Origin: Adiantum capillus-veneris
Lineage: Eukaryota; Streptophyta; Polypodiopsida; Polypodiales; Pteridaceae
Length of the DNA stretch: 64,000 bases
NCBI GenBank assembly: GCA_014529385.2
Contig: CM043970.1
Location: forward strand, 46,529,279-46,593,278
Direction of reading: 5' to 3'
Numbering within the stretch: the first letter of the stretch is position 1; the number at the start of each line of letters is the position of its first letter. Below the pieces are notes generated by a model, which searched no databases, was not told the DNA's origin, and saw nothing but the letters and a program-made list of their open reading frames with translations. A program made the translations under genes and the position numbers. Shown in pieces: positions 11,277 to 22,284 of this stretch.

Positions 11277-11282
11277 AATAAA
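11277..11282 (+). promoter_or_regulatory. AATAAA, possible polyadenylation signal
   Basis: A canonical hexamer about 175 bp after the TAG at about 11101. It would fit the end of the candidate gene at 7168, but a chance match in AT-rich DNA is quite possible. Confidence 0.25.
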
Positions 11283-11660
11283 GTGAAATGCATCTTTTGT
11301 GTACAACAACTATATATATATATATATAGAGTACTTCAAGGTGTTGAACTTAATGTGTACAAGGTAGTGATGGATCATGGCAATAATTTTTAAACATGGC
11401 TATGATAGGAATATTTTTATATCATCTGAAATGTTTGTTTAGGGCTATGTCCCTATACACTGTGCTTTCTATCGAGTACTAAATTGAGCATGGTGTAGTG
11501 TGCAAAAAAAAAAAAGACATTGATATACTGCATAATAGGAACTATTGCAGACTTTTAGCCCACATTTAACTAGAAGTGCATGATTGCTAGTCATCCATTA
11601 TCACATGGACAAGGGCTCAATGGCCAAAATTGAATTGAGCTAGGGTGTAAGTTGTTGTGT
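11283..11660. other. No gene seen
   Basis: AT-rich spacer with a (TA)n tract and an A11 run. Confidence 0.6.
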
Positions 11661-11666
11661 AGTGGT

Positions 11667-11695
11667 CTCTCTCTCTCTCTCTCTCTCTCCCTCTC

Positions 11696-11770
<75 letters not shown>
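11667..11770. repeat. Compound (CT)n(CA)n microsatellite
   Basis: CT units interrupted twice by CC, then about 20 CA units. Same CT-to-CA architecture as at 11127. Confidence 0.95.
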
Positions 11771-11773
<3 letters not shown>

Positions 11774-11970
11774 TTTTCTTGTGAGAATCTATTAGGAAAT
11801 TCTGGGCATGCACAAACACCTTTACCCCCCACCTTCATATACTTTGGATAGAACTACTTATCTCCCCTTATTCTCTTTTAAGCTCCCTTGGGACCTCTCA
11901 AGTAAATTTTTCCCAAACCTTTGAAGAATTGAGGGATTACTTGCCTCCCACACACACACATTTTACATGT

Positions 11971-11974
<4 letters not shown>

Positions 11975-12011
<37 letters not shown>
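11975..12011. repeat. (CT)n microsatellite
   Basis: About 18 CT units. A (CA)5 run lies 20 bp upstream. Confidence 0.95.
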
Positions 12012-12012
<1 letters not shown>

Positions 12013-12514
12013 AGTCTTAGGTTCAAGACTTATAAATAATAATTGGGAGTTCGTCTTTGGATTTACCATGGCTTGGATGATACAATTTTTTTTTTTTGTG
12101 GAGAATGCCACTTTTTTCGTTTAGCCATTTCTATATCCCAATTATGAACATCTTGTAATCTTTATCATAGCCAACGAACTAGTGGATATGTCCGGCTACA
12201 TCATTGCTAAACCGTAGATTTAAAAGAGCCTTGCAAATTGTGTATTATCTAGAGGGGTTGATCAATAAAACCCTCGTAAGATCATGCACACATATATCTA
12301 TGCTTCTTGTCAAGGTCCTTCGTAAATACATGCCCACATGCATTTACAATGCATGGAAGAGTCACTTACAATGGCATGCATAAAACACTAGTAAAGGTAA
12401 AAGTCTTTTTGTATATTTCCTTCCTTGTGTTTCTAGAAACTTGCTTGCAAAAACTAAAACACTTGATATTGAAAATAAAGTCAAGCATGCGTAAGTGGGT
12501 TAGAAACATCATAT
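12012..12514. other. No gene seen
   Basis: AT-rich spacer with a T15 run. Nothing recognisable on either strand. Confidence 0.6.
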
Positions 12515-12822
12515 GAGTTGTGAGTTAAGGTAGCCTTTAATAGAACATAATAAAAAACGTAAAATGCTTTCATTGCCAAAACCTTAGGTTCGTGATGGAG
12601 AGGTAAGAGGGGTTTTGGGCTTCGTCATCTTCGGCTCTGTGAGGGCCACATGGGTGGGGGCCCTATTGGAGTTGTGAGTTAAGGTAGCCTTTAATAGAAC
12701 ATAATAAAAAACATAAAATGCTTTCATTGCCAAACGCTAGGGTTCATGATGGAGAGGTAAGAGGGGTTTTGAGCTTCATCATCTTCAGCTCTGTGAGGGC
12801 CTCATGGGTGGGGGCCCCATTG
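12515..12822. repeat. 154-bp direct tandem duplication
   Basis: Units 12515-12668 and 12669-12822 share nearly all bases. Of the differences, four are CG in unit 1 against CA in unit 2 (acgtaa/acataa, ttcgtg/ttcatg, ttcgtc/ttcatc, ttcgg/ttcag). This is the signature of methylated-cytosine decay on the minus strand. Confidence 0.9.
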
Positions 12823-13660
12823 GAGGCCGTTGCAAGGGAGGGTGGCCTTGTCTTGATCTCTGTGGTCACCAATGCCTATAGCAGGTGTGTAGCGGTGCTC
12901 TTGTATCAAGGCGGTACTCCAAGAGAGGGTACTTCGGTTGGCTGCCCTGCTTCAAGCGCTCTTCCTCTCGCATCCCCCTTATTTTTGGAACCAAGGCTGG
13001 GCGGCGGCCTTTCCCTACTCCTGCAGGGGTTAATGCACACCATGTCGGGTGTGGCTCAGGGAGGTCTACTTTCGATGGTGGCTGTGTTGGCATTGCTGGG
13101 GTGGCGGATCTGGTTGGTTCTGGTCCGTGTGGTGCAGGAGAACACCCTTGCAAAGGGGCTTGGATCCCCTTCAAAAGCTTGGATGGAGCTTTACCTGGTT
13201 TGATGTCTATTTCTGGTGGTGGTTTCTCGATGCAGCATGGTGGGTTATATTCCTCGTTAGATCCGATTCTCTACAGATTTATGTTCGGGCTTGGCATGTC
13301 AAACGATGATTTCCCTTACCGTGCTGGTGGTTCGGCTACTTGGCTTCCTTTGGACACACTAATGGGCATTGGCGGAGCCCTGTGGTGTGGTGGCATCCAA
13401 GGATCTCCTCGTCTATATGTTTTGATTATGTTTCATGTGTATGGGTTGGAGGGTCCCTGTAAAACCGGCTATAGTATTGGTTGTATTTGGGTTTGGTGGT
13501 TCCTTGTAAACCCTTGGAATAGTTTTAGTACTGCTTGGAACGTTTTCTTTTTGTGTTACGTTAGGTATGGTGGTGGTCATGGCTTGGTTGAGCATGGTCA
13601 GGGATGGATGTAAATTTTTTTGGAAGCTCTCTGAAAGTCTATGCCCCATCTCCATCGAGC
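12823..13660 (+). other. GC-rich island with long overlapping open frames, unidentified
   Basis: Base composition is visibly more GC-rich than the surroundings. Two overlapping plus-strand frames are open at 12718-13203 (161 aa) and 12885-13613 (242 aa). Both proteins are low in charged residues and rich in G, V, L, W and S. I see no family motif and no good start context. The length may simply reflect low stop-codon density. The island ends just before a PBS-like sequence at 13666, so an LTR or leader of an element is an alternative reading. Confidence 0.35.
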
Positions 13661-13665
13661 CATTC

Positions 13666-13677
13666 TGGTATCAGAAA
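13666..13677 (+). other. PBS-like sequence after the GC-rich island
   Basis: tggtatcagaaa matches the first nine bases of the initiator-Met PBS and follows a CA dinucleotide by three bases (gcca-ttc-tggtatcag). If real, the preceding sequence is an LTR. I found no partner LTR. Confidence 0.3.
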
Positions 13678-13870
13678 ACCAACTGATTAGCCCTAGAAAT
13701 TGGTCAAAAAGTTGTCGAGAAAGTTAAAAAAAAACCCTAATTTGACCATAGAATGAAAAATGAGCATAACTTGACCAAAACAATTCCAAATTTGACCAAA
13801 CTTCACCAGTGCATCTAGGACAAATGTGGACACTAGTTCATGTGCGTACATGTCAATTCTGTGCATGAGG

Positions 13871-15082
13871 TACATGGATCGTGATCCATGTTGAAACACA
13901 ATCGGGAATTCTCATAATACCACCTAGTAGAGTATAATATGGGGATGCTATGGTCCAAAATGATTTGGATTTGGATCATTGGATTGGGAATTAGGCCAAT
14001 TCTCAAAAAAAGAAATCGCAAACTTAGAGGATTTTGGCACTTTAGCTAGGTTTTGGTATCCAATAACTTGATACTTTAGGGGTAGGCTATATTTGGCAAT
14101 TAGCACCTGATGGTTAGGTTTTGGCTTGGAATGGTGGAAAAGGTACATGGATTGCAATCCATGTTTGACAGCCGTTTGGGGTGAACTTGGTAAACATGTC
14201 CCTATAGCCTATCCTAGCACACTAGTGAAATCTTTTCAAATTGGATAAGTTTATCCTAAGTTTACCCAATTTTTCCAGTTTTTGGCCCAATTTGGTCCAA
14301 CTTTTCCATATTGGAGATTTTGATCCCAGCTTTGATAGCTCCCTATGGCTGTACTACTGGTGTTTTTGAAGATTTGATGATTGAAAATTGAAGTTCAATC
14401 TCAATTCTAATTGCATGTCCAATTTTAGAACACTTGGGGTTTGTTTGACTGTTCTAGACCTCTTGGCAATTTTGGCCCATTTGACAAGCATATTTTGCAC
14501 TGTTTGGGATACATTGATGAGCATACCAAATCCTTTAGTCAATAAGCTTTACCAATGACTCTGGCTCTAACACCTGCGCTCTGGAACTTCTTAACTTTGC
14601 AAAATGATCCACTTTAAGCACCAAACATTGAAAAGTGCACTATTCTTCTCTGGTTGATCTATACACACACAGTCCACTCATTTTCTAGCAATTCTGCTTT
14701 GAGGGTACATGGATCGCAATCCATGTTTTGTGACCAAAAGTAACCAAATTTTATGGGATTGATCCTAGCAAGTTTCTCTAGCTATTGTCATCATATTGTT
14801 GAATTTGAATCAATTTTGTACATCCTAAGTCAAAATGACCATTTGAAGACTGATTTTTCATTTTTTTCCAAATTTGCAAGACTCTATCCCCAAGGTAATA
14901 TCCAAATGTGGGTCTACTTTTTACCATTTTCTGGAAAGTTGAGGTACATGGATCGTGATCCATGTTGAGCAATGTTTTTATTCTGTGATTGGTGCAGTGT
15001 AAAGACGCTATTGAGAGGATGCTTTTGCCCCAGAAATCTCTCAATTTGGAAGTGGGGGAACATGGATCACGATCCATGTTCC
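13871..15082. repeat. Five dispersed copies of a 20-bp palindrome
   Basis: ACATGGATCRYGATCCATGT-type palindromes begin at about 13872, 14145, 14707, 14945 and 15060. Each is preceded by g/a-rich sequence, usually gaggt. The second copy is ACATGGATTGCAATCCATGT, a perfect palindrome in which both arms changed together. The third has one arm of each type. The intervening sequence is AT-rich and not obviously repeated. Function unknown. Confidence 0.92.
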
Positions 15083-15401
15083 ACCCCCTTTGGAAACTGT
15101 GATTACATGGTTGGATTTTTCCCCCTTGTGGGGATCCAATGATGATTTTTGTTTTGGGGATTTGGACTTCATTGATTTTTTTGGGATTTGGACTTCATTT
15201 GATGCCCTAATGGGCGCCTGATAATGTGCTAAATTCCCGTATTGGATTTTATTTGTGCAACTATTGTGATGATTTTTTGTGCAATATGGACCATACACAA
15301 ATTATCTTGCTGCTTAAGGTCCATACCTGTAAAATCTAGTGGAGTAAGGAGTCCCTGAGTGTTTGTAGCAGGTGAAAATGTGATGGCTAGCTCTAGGTCA
15401 C

Positions 15402-15437
<36 letters not shown>

Positions 15438-15899
15438 ACTCTAACAGAATGCAAATGAGGTCTATCTTGCCCAATTCTACCTATATGTGCCCGACCTACC
15501 CGGAGTGTTGAGTGTATACTTACTTTGTTTGATCACATTTTCCATGGCATACCACTTGTGGCTTAGACGGCTCATTATTTGGATGCCCAGTTTTTAATTG
15601 CCCTTGTTATTGCAATTTTTGGCACGTCATAGGTTTGGACCAATTTTGACTTGTGCCAAATCCTTCCAAACTTGACATGCTCAAAGCTCTTGCTTTGCAG
15701 ATTCAATGTTTGCTTTTAGAACTTGATTTCAACTTTTCTAGCTCTATTTATTAAATTTTTATCCTTATTAGATTAAAAAAGGGAAGAAAAATTACAAAAA
15801 AATTGTTATTATTTGGCCAAAATTTTAGCCAAAATTATTCCATACACTCATATACATACTCTCACCCTAGGTATCATGTCTGTCGAGATTTGTTGTTAT
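15083..15899. other. No gene seen; (CT)n at 15408-15436
   Basis: AT-rich sequence next to the 3' end of the minus-strand gypsy remnant. It may include that element's unrecognised 3' non-coding region or LTR. Confidence 0.5.
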
Positions 15900-16109
15900 G
15901 GCTAATTACTATGTCTGAGATAAGGGTTAAATCCTCTTAAAAAGCAAACATTTAAGCGGCAAAACATAGCTTGTACACTAAATACATGATTTCTCAACAC
16001 ATTGTGGCTTTAGATCTTGCAATAAGTTGTTCAAGCGACTCTTACACCCCTATTGGTTTCATAGTGACTTGGTTTCTGGTCTGGACCAAGAATTCCATGG
16101 ACAATTCCA

Positions 16110-16790
16110 AACACCAAATTGAAAGGTGTTGTCCTTAGTTTTTTTTTTCTATTGAATATGCCCAAAGAGCTGAATGTAACTTCTAATCTCAACCTGCTCT
16201 CAACTCATCTACAATTTTGGTGAGCATTGTGCATAAAATTTTGTTTGTTCTCTCCGCTTGTCCATTCGCTTGAGGGTGCTAGGGTGTTGATTTCAAATGA
16301 AGCACCATGAATTCTCTCAATAGGAATGCAATCACTTTGTTTATGAAGTGAGCCCCTCGATCACTCACTATCTCAATTTGTAGCTCGTACCTGGTAAATA
16401 TGTTTTCGTATAAGAATTGCATGGTTGTTCATGCATCATTTTGTTGCATTGCTTTGGCTTCTACCCACTTCATGAGATAATATGTAGCCACCATGATATA
16501 TTGGGCATGCATCCTATAGACATGTGGTAAGATAGGTCAAATAAATTATATCCCCCACTTGGCAAAAGCCCTTGCTCCCATGATAGGTCATAATGGCATT
16601 TCATCTCATTTCATAAGTGCTTTGGTGCACTAACAATCATCACATTTGTTCACATATTGTTTTGCATCCATGAATAAGGTATGCCACCATATTCTTGTAA
16701 GAAATATTGCTTTCATAGTTTTGTCTGCAGAAAAATGACCGCCCACCTAGCCGGCATGTGGTTGCTCAAGAATTGATAAATACTCACTTT
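16110..16790 (-). pseudogene. gypsy integrase, decayed
   Basis: The minus strand reads, in order, an H2C2 zinc region (HAG...VGGHFSADKTM, then C-DDC), a core segment around MKWVEAKAM, then EIVSDRGAHFINKV with the second catalytic Asp, then PQANGQAERTNKIL with the catalytic Glu. Several TGA and TAG codons replace Arg or Gln positions. These motifs are typical of plant gypsy integrases. Boundaries are approximate. Confidence 0.85.
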
Positions 16791-17125
16791 TCATGGCACA
16801 AATTTTCAAATTGTTATCATGTAGAGTTTGTTCACCGAGTATAATAGTGCTGATGGTCCACAAAAAATATAAGCTTGTTCGCAAGAAGCTAGTATCTAAA
16901 AGTTTTGATTGTATAGACTATTCCCAATCCTTCTCTTTTTGTGGTTGTGTAATTTCTTTTTGCACTATTAAGTTGTCTGTTAGAGTAACAAATAGGAAAA
17001 TCCATATTGTTCTCTCTAGGCAAGGCTAGGATGCATCCGATTGTGTACATCGAACAAGCATCAATGTGGACATGAAAGATATGATTCCAATCGGGATCTT
17101 TCAGAATTGGAGCATAAATTAATCT

Positions 17126-17920
17126 CTACTTTAACTCTTGGAAAGATTTCTCACACTCTTCAATCCACTCAAACTTTGTGATGAGAGCATAGAGAGATTT
17201 TGCAATGACTACATAAATATAGATCAACCTTTGGTAGTAACCACAATGACCCATAAAGGCTTGTACCTCTCTAAGTTGTGTGGGTCCTAGAAGAGAAACA
17301 ATGACTTGGATCTTTTCAAGATCCATGAAAATGCCTTTTTTGGACACAATGTGCCTTAAAATCTTCCCTTGTCTTACCATGAAGACACATTTCTCTGGAT
17401 TCAAGCAAATACAACAAGTCCTATACTTTTCAAAGATCTTTTTTAGATGCTCAACATGTTTGTTTCTCAAGGGAGAATGCACACATAAGTCATCCATGTA
17501 AATTTCTAAGAATTTCCATAGATATTCTTAAAACACATGACTCATCAACCTTTGGAATGTGGTAGACGCATTGCTCAAGCCAAATGGCATCACTCTATAA
17601 GTAAATATGTCTCATTTTGTTGTAAAATCCATCTTGTGTTGATCCTCTGGATTTATTGTAAGTTGATTGTAGCTCAAAAAGCCATCAAGAAAGTTGTAAG
17701 CTTCCTTTCCCGCCACTCTCTCAATCACATGATCGGTGATTGATAAGGGATATTTATCTCTTATGGTGGTAGCGTTTACCTGTTTGAGATTAACAAAAAC
17801 TTTTAGTTTGCCATTATTTTTGGGTACTACCACAATTGACGACATCCAATCTATGTGTTTGATCTCGTAGATAAACTCCGTCTCTTTAAGTTTATCTATC
17901 TCCTCTTTGAGTTTCTTCAC
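17126..17920 (-). pseudogene. gypsy reverse transcriptase and start of RNase H, decayed
   Basis: Reading leftward from 17920 one frame runs through FVNLKQVNATTIRDKYPL, NQLTINPEDQHKMDFTTK, then YRVMPFGLSNASTTFQRLM, the catalytic YMDD at about 17490-17500, and GHCGYYQRLI leading into the tether to RNase H. Only two in-frame stops interrupt it (after FTTK and after SHVF). The catalytic Asp pair is intact. The copy is defective because of these stops and losses elsewhere. Confidence 0.9.
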
Positions 17921-18659
17921 GAATGTTTCATTGTATGTATAGGGACATTGTCTATGGGATTTGGCATCAATCTTAAGGGTATCATATCAACTCCCTTAAG
18001 GTCCTTATATGACCATGAAAAAACATAACTAGACAGCTTGAGAGTAGCTATTAGAAGTTGCTCTTCCTCTTGAGTGAGGTCTATGGCTATATAAGCCTAT
18101 TTAAATTCTTCCCATGGTTCAGCTAGGTCAATCCTTTTAGCATTTTTAGGTCCATCATAAGAGGTACCCGGTTCCTTGATTCTCTCGTTGGCTGTTGAAC
18201 CACAATTTGTTTGTCTTGAATGGTGTATTTCTTATAGTAAGAGGGTGCATCAAATCTCTCTATGTTAGATCCCTCTTCACTTTCCATCTCAATTGTCCAA
18301 ACTTCTTTCACGGTTTTTTATAGCTTTTGACACTCACATTTGTGCTCAATTTTGGATATGTTTGATGCCAAATTTCAAGTGTGTTCTTTCGTTTTCTTTT
18401 TCTTTGCTTCTTTGGATTTTTGTTTACAGAAGCTGGTTTCATTGGTTTGCATGTGATCCTGTCCTTGATACAATCATCTGCTCATACGAGCATAAGATAT
18501 TGCATTTTACTCAATAAACAAGATATTGGTTTCCCTTGTTTGTTTCATTGTCTTTTCATTCATTTTTTTAATATCATTGTTGTCTAGCTCGTCATGTTGT
18601 TTTGGTTTGTCTTTCCTTTTTGAGCTACTTGATAGCTCATCCTTAGTGTCATTTTCTAA

Positions 18660-18990
18660 CGCCTAATCCCTTGAATCATGGAACTCCTCATTGCTTTCAT
18701 CACTAACATCTCAAATGGAAACCTTGTCCACTATTTGTTTGCAGTCATTCGTCTCTAGAGTTTCTATCATCTCAATTTCTACTCATGGTTCCATGATAGC
18801 ATTCACCATTTGGAAGGGCATTATGTCAAAACCTTCCTCGTCGTAAAATTTAGTAGATGTTAGCTCATTCACGCACACATCTAGAGTTGCAAATATTTGA
18901 TCCCACCCAAAGGGTTCAAACAAGTCTTCAACAAATGGCTTTGGAATGTAGCTCTTATCCCTCAATGACCGCTCTAGGATCTTCAAGTAA
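18660..18990 (-). pseudogene. gypsy protease-RT linker segment of remnant A
   Basis: The minus strand encodes DLFEPFGWDQIF, DVCVNELTSTKF and FDIMPFQMVNAIMEP. It is clearly homologous, with many substitutions, to the segment at about 23900-24250, which shows that two related gypsy copies lie here in the same orientation. Confidence 0.7.
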
Positions 18991-19107
18991 GATTCATAGC
19001 TGATGTTCCAATGCTCACCATTGGTCCAAAGATCTTGATTTCATATGTGAAAGAACCTGTGCAAGAAGGCTCTTCAAAGGCTTGCATGTGGAAGCTTGGT
19101 AAAAACA

Positions 19108-19924
19108 TCAATCGTTGGTAGAAGTGGCATAGCACGTGTGGCGAGGGTTGAGTGGAGAGGTCGAGCCAATTTGAGGAGAGTGTCGCCCGTTGACAGTACA
19201 CTTGAGTCCAGAGCTTTGTGCTGCACGAACACACTCAATGCAGGCTAGAAATGCCTTGAAAATCTTCCTGAGCATCACACACTTCAAATCAGGAGAGCTA
19301 GTGAAGAGCTTAATGGCGCCCGTTAGGGTTTTCACCATGTAAGTCGCACTTATTCTCTCTCCTTCTTTGGGTGGTGGAAGCTTAGAGTAATTTAGCCAAG
19401 TTGGATACTTCTGAAAAAGCCTAACGTGGTCCTTCCATGTGCGCATCCTTGATGCTGGGCAGAAGGAGACATCATCTTTGGAGTATCAACCAGACATACT
19501 AGGTATGTTGGGTACTTTGTGAGCCACCCTTTTCTCCACTTTGGTTGTGAGTGTACTTGGAGACTACTTGAACTTTTATGTCACCTTCAAAGAGCAGTGT
19601 CGTCTCCTCTGTCTGAATTCTTTTTTTCATGGTGATCACTTCATACTTAAGCAAAGGGTAAGAAAGGGATGGATGCATCCACTCTTCTTTGATTACATTT
19701 GTATCGAGCCTTAGCACCACCCCCATAGAGTGCACCATCCTTTGCTCCCAGTCTATGGCTGCTCTAACACTCTCTGCACTAGCTTGCTCTATCAAACTTC
19801 GGAGATGGGCTTTCTCCTTTGTCATTAGCTCCTTCCCTTCTTCTTGAATTTGTGGAGGTATCTCCACCAATATGGGTTCCTTTGAGTTGTCTGGAATCTC
19901 CATCGGCTCTAACTCATGAGTCAC
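19108..19924 (-). pseudogene. Unassigned coding remnants between coiled coil and pol
   Basis: Two open minus-strand stretches, 19924-19499 (141 aa) and 19446-19108 (112 aa), lie between the coiled coil and the pol segment of remnant A. The first is acidic at its start (PNSK-type and EEGKELMTKEKAHLRSLIEQ) and could continue the coiled coil after a frameshift near 19924. I recognise no domain in either. Confidence 0.4.
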
Positions 19925-20560
19925 TTGGACCTGGATCTATGGCTTGGTCCCATGCTCTCTCCACTTGTTGTCTCATTTCCCTTAATTGTTGTTGTACAAG
20001 TTCATCTCTTCTTGTGGCTTCTTCTGCATTATTGACTAACAACATTTCCAAATGGTGCGCCACCTGGTCATTCTCTTTTTGGAGCTCTTGCTGCTATTCA
20101 TTGAGTCTTTCTTTAGCTACCAATGAGCCTTCTACAATGTGGACTCTTTGTCTTTGCTCCAACTTCAACTCCTTTTGAAGTCATGTGATCTTATCTTCTA
20201 AGGCCTATATGGACTTGTTGTCCGCTCTTGCATTGGCTCTTGCAGCCCTTGGGGTTCCTCTTAGCCTTTATATGGTCAATTCCAAGAGCTCTAATTTGTC
20301 TTTAAGCTCTATTATCTCATCACGATCTGACTCTAGCTCATCTTCTATCTTTTCCTTCTTGTCTCGTAAATTGGAAAACTATTTGGATACCTCAGCCATC
20401 TGGAGGGTGAGGGTATACCTTTTCGCTTCAGCTTGTTTCAGGATCTTGCTTTGTGCTTCTTGCTCTCTCTCTCTCTCTCTTTGCTTTTTGCTCTCCAAAT
20501 AGTTCTTTGTAGTTCTTTGGTGAGGTTGTCATGCTCTCCTCTTAATTTTCCTCTCTCACC
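19920..20560 (-). pseudogene. Long coiled-coil frame in gag position of remnant A
   Basis: One minus-strand frame reads through about 210 codons of strongly heptad-like, E/K/Q/L-rich protein (for example EKIEDELESDRDEIIELKDK and LVQQQLREMRQQVERAWDQA). It is interrupted by about five stops, each one C-to-T step from Gln or Arg codons (TAG, TAA, TGA). No zinc knuckle is seen in or after it. It may be an extra ORF of a particular gypsy lineage, or captured host coding sequence. The plus-strand open frames here are shadows. Confidence 0.55.
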
Positions 20561-20633
20561 CTAAGCATGTTGTTTTTCTTAACTGTAATGAGAGACCTGG
20601 TTTTGATTCTGTCTAGAATTTGGTGGGAAGCTC

Positions 20634-20970
20634 TCACATCTTCTTCATTTTGCACCACCACACTCTTTGTTGCTGGCCTAGGCAATGGTCTAGCCTAGGG
20701 GACTTGGTGGCTCCACCTTGGCATTGAGGGGATTGGCACCAATCCCAGTACTCCAGGCGATGATAAATGCAATTTTGATTTCCTTCTTTGAGTACCTTGA
20801 TCTTTTGGCTTCTCCTTGACTTTTTTTCCTTTATTTGCAACCCATGGCGGCATTGAGGTGCCATATACCACTTCAGAAGCATCTTCAAAGGTATAACCAG
20901 CTTTAAGGAGAATCCTCATAGGTGCATCTTTTATTCTTTTGCTTTTCCTCTTGCATTGGTTCATCCTTTG
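20634..20970 (-). pseudogene. N-terminal coding remnant upstream of the coiled coil
   Basis: Minus-strand open frame (up to 89 aa) rich in Lys and Ser, beginning MNQCKRKSKRIKDAPMRILL. It lies just inside the presumed 5' end of remnant A. Family not recognised. Confidence 0.35.
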
Positions 20971-21029
20971 ATGTCTTCTTTAGTAAATCTTTTTATTGAG
21001 ATTTTGAGGGTTTCATGCTTGGAGATTGT

Positions 21030-22243
21030 TGGTGTAAGATCCCCAATTTTTGGGTCTCTTCTAAAAATAAGAAAAATAGCTTTCAATATCTATTTTGCCA
21101 AAATTTGACTGATGCTTGATTCAAGGATTGGAAGGTTTTAAAGTAAAAAGCAAGGTCGTTTCCATGTTCCAATAGGTTAGATGTATGTTTGGTTCAGTTT
21201 TGAAAAAATCCATTATTTTTAGTTTTTTCGTGCTTTTTATGCTTTTAGGTGCTTTTTTGGAAATAGCAAGGTTGGATCCTTAATCTACGTGTTCCAAGGA
21301 AGCTATGGTTCACTTTTGTAAAAATCTATTTTTTGAGTGCTTTTCACTCTATTTTTAGCTTTTCATGATTTTTAGTACTTTTTAGTGAAAAGCGAGTCCA
21401 CTTTCTTATTCCAGTAGACGAGGGGAACCCGTGGTTCAATTTTAGAAAATTTTTCTTTTTTTTATATTTTTACACTATTTTTAGCTTTTTGTGCTTTTCG
21501 GCATTGAAAAGCAATGTGCTTTTTATGATGACCTAAACACAAAAAATAGTAATTTTAGTCTCCGTCAGATTTAAAGCTGATCACCCAGAGCAAAAACGGG
21601 ACTAGACCGAATTTTTTACTGGAAATATTTTTATAAAAAGCGGTACCGAAAATACACCGGGGCAGTACGGGAAAGTCATAATTATGTCGGGACATTATAG
21701 TGCGGCATAGTCTAGCTACGATTTCCATTAGTTCGCCAGGTACTGTTCAATTGGCCAATTTTGCTGTAAAAATTGAATGGTAAGTGGGGGAGTTGACCAC
21801 CAAAAGCTGTGCCATGTTTTTAGAAAAGACTGGAGTCTTTTCCCAAAAGCAGGAGGCTATTCCAGGCTGAAATCTAGCACTACCTATAGCTTGGGCATCA
21901 CTCTGACCAGCTGCAGAACCTATAAATTGGCATAGAGTGCTCAGTTTTCAATGCCGTCTGTTGCGTCTACTACCGCAAGGCTATATGTATCTATTATACG
22001 GAGTGGTGCAAGCTCTTCATCACCATCTCCATAAGCTCTTCTCTGTCTCGAGAAGAAGAAGGACACTCTCTCTCTATTTGCTTATTATCTTCTCTCTTGT
22101 TTCACGGTGTACGCTCTCCGAAAGCTTTCGTGCCGGATACCTCTAATAGCTCTCATCATCGCTCTCTTGCGGCAAAGCAAGAATCCTTTTGACAGCCCCT
22201 AATCGACTCTAAAGCACGGCAAGAATCTCTAAACTCCATAGCC

Positions 22244-22284
<41 letters not shown>

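Larger units (their letters stand above)
15900..20970 (-). mobile_element. Ty3/gypsy remnant A (minus strand)
   Basis: Reading leftward, the segment holds a coiled-coil region (about 20560-19920), further unassigned coding sequence, a protease-to-RT linker (about 18990-18660), RT (17920-17500), RNase H start (17500-17126) and integrase (about 16790-16110). Integrase after RT is the gypsy order. The frame is broken by many stops and small shifts, so the copy is old. I could not define its LTRs. Confidence 0.8.

Noticed and set aside
12718-13203. 161-codon frame as a confident gene
   Set aside because: Overlaps another long frame in GC-rich DNA and has no motif; kept only as an unidentified island.
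14778-15077. 99-codon minus-strand frame with repeated MDRDPC/MDHDPC
   Set aside because: The repeated peptide is simply the translated palindrome, which reads similarly on both strands; no other coding sign.
19819-20502. Two plus-strand frames of 119 and 105 codons rich in Ser and Leu
   Set aside because: Antisense shadows of the minus-strand coiled-coil frame.
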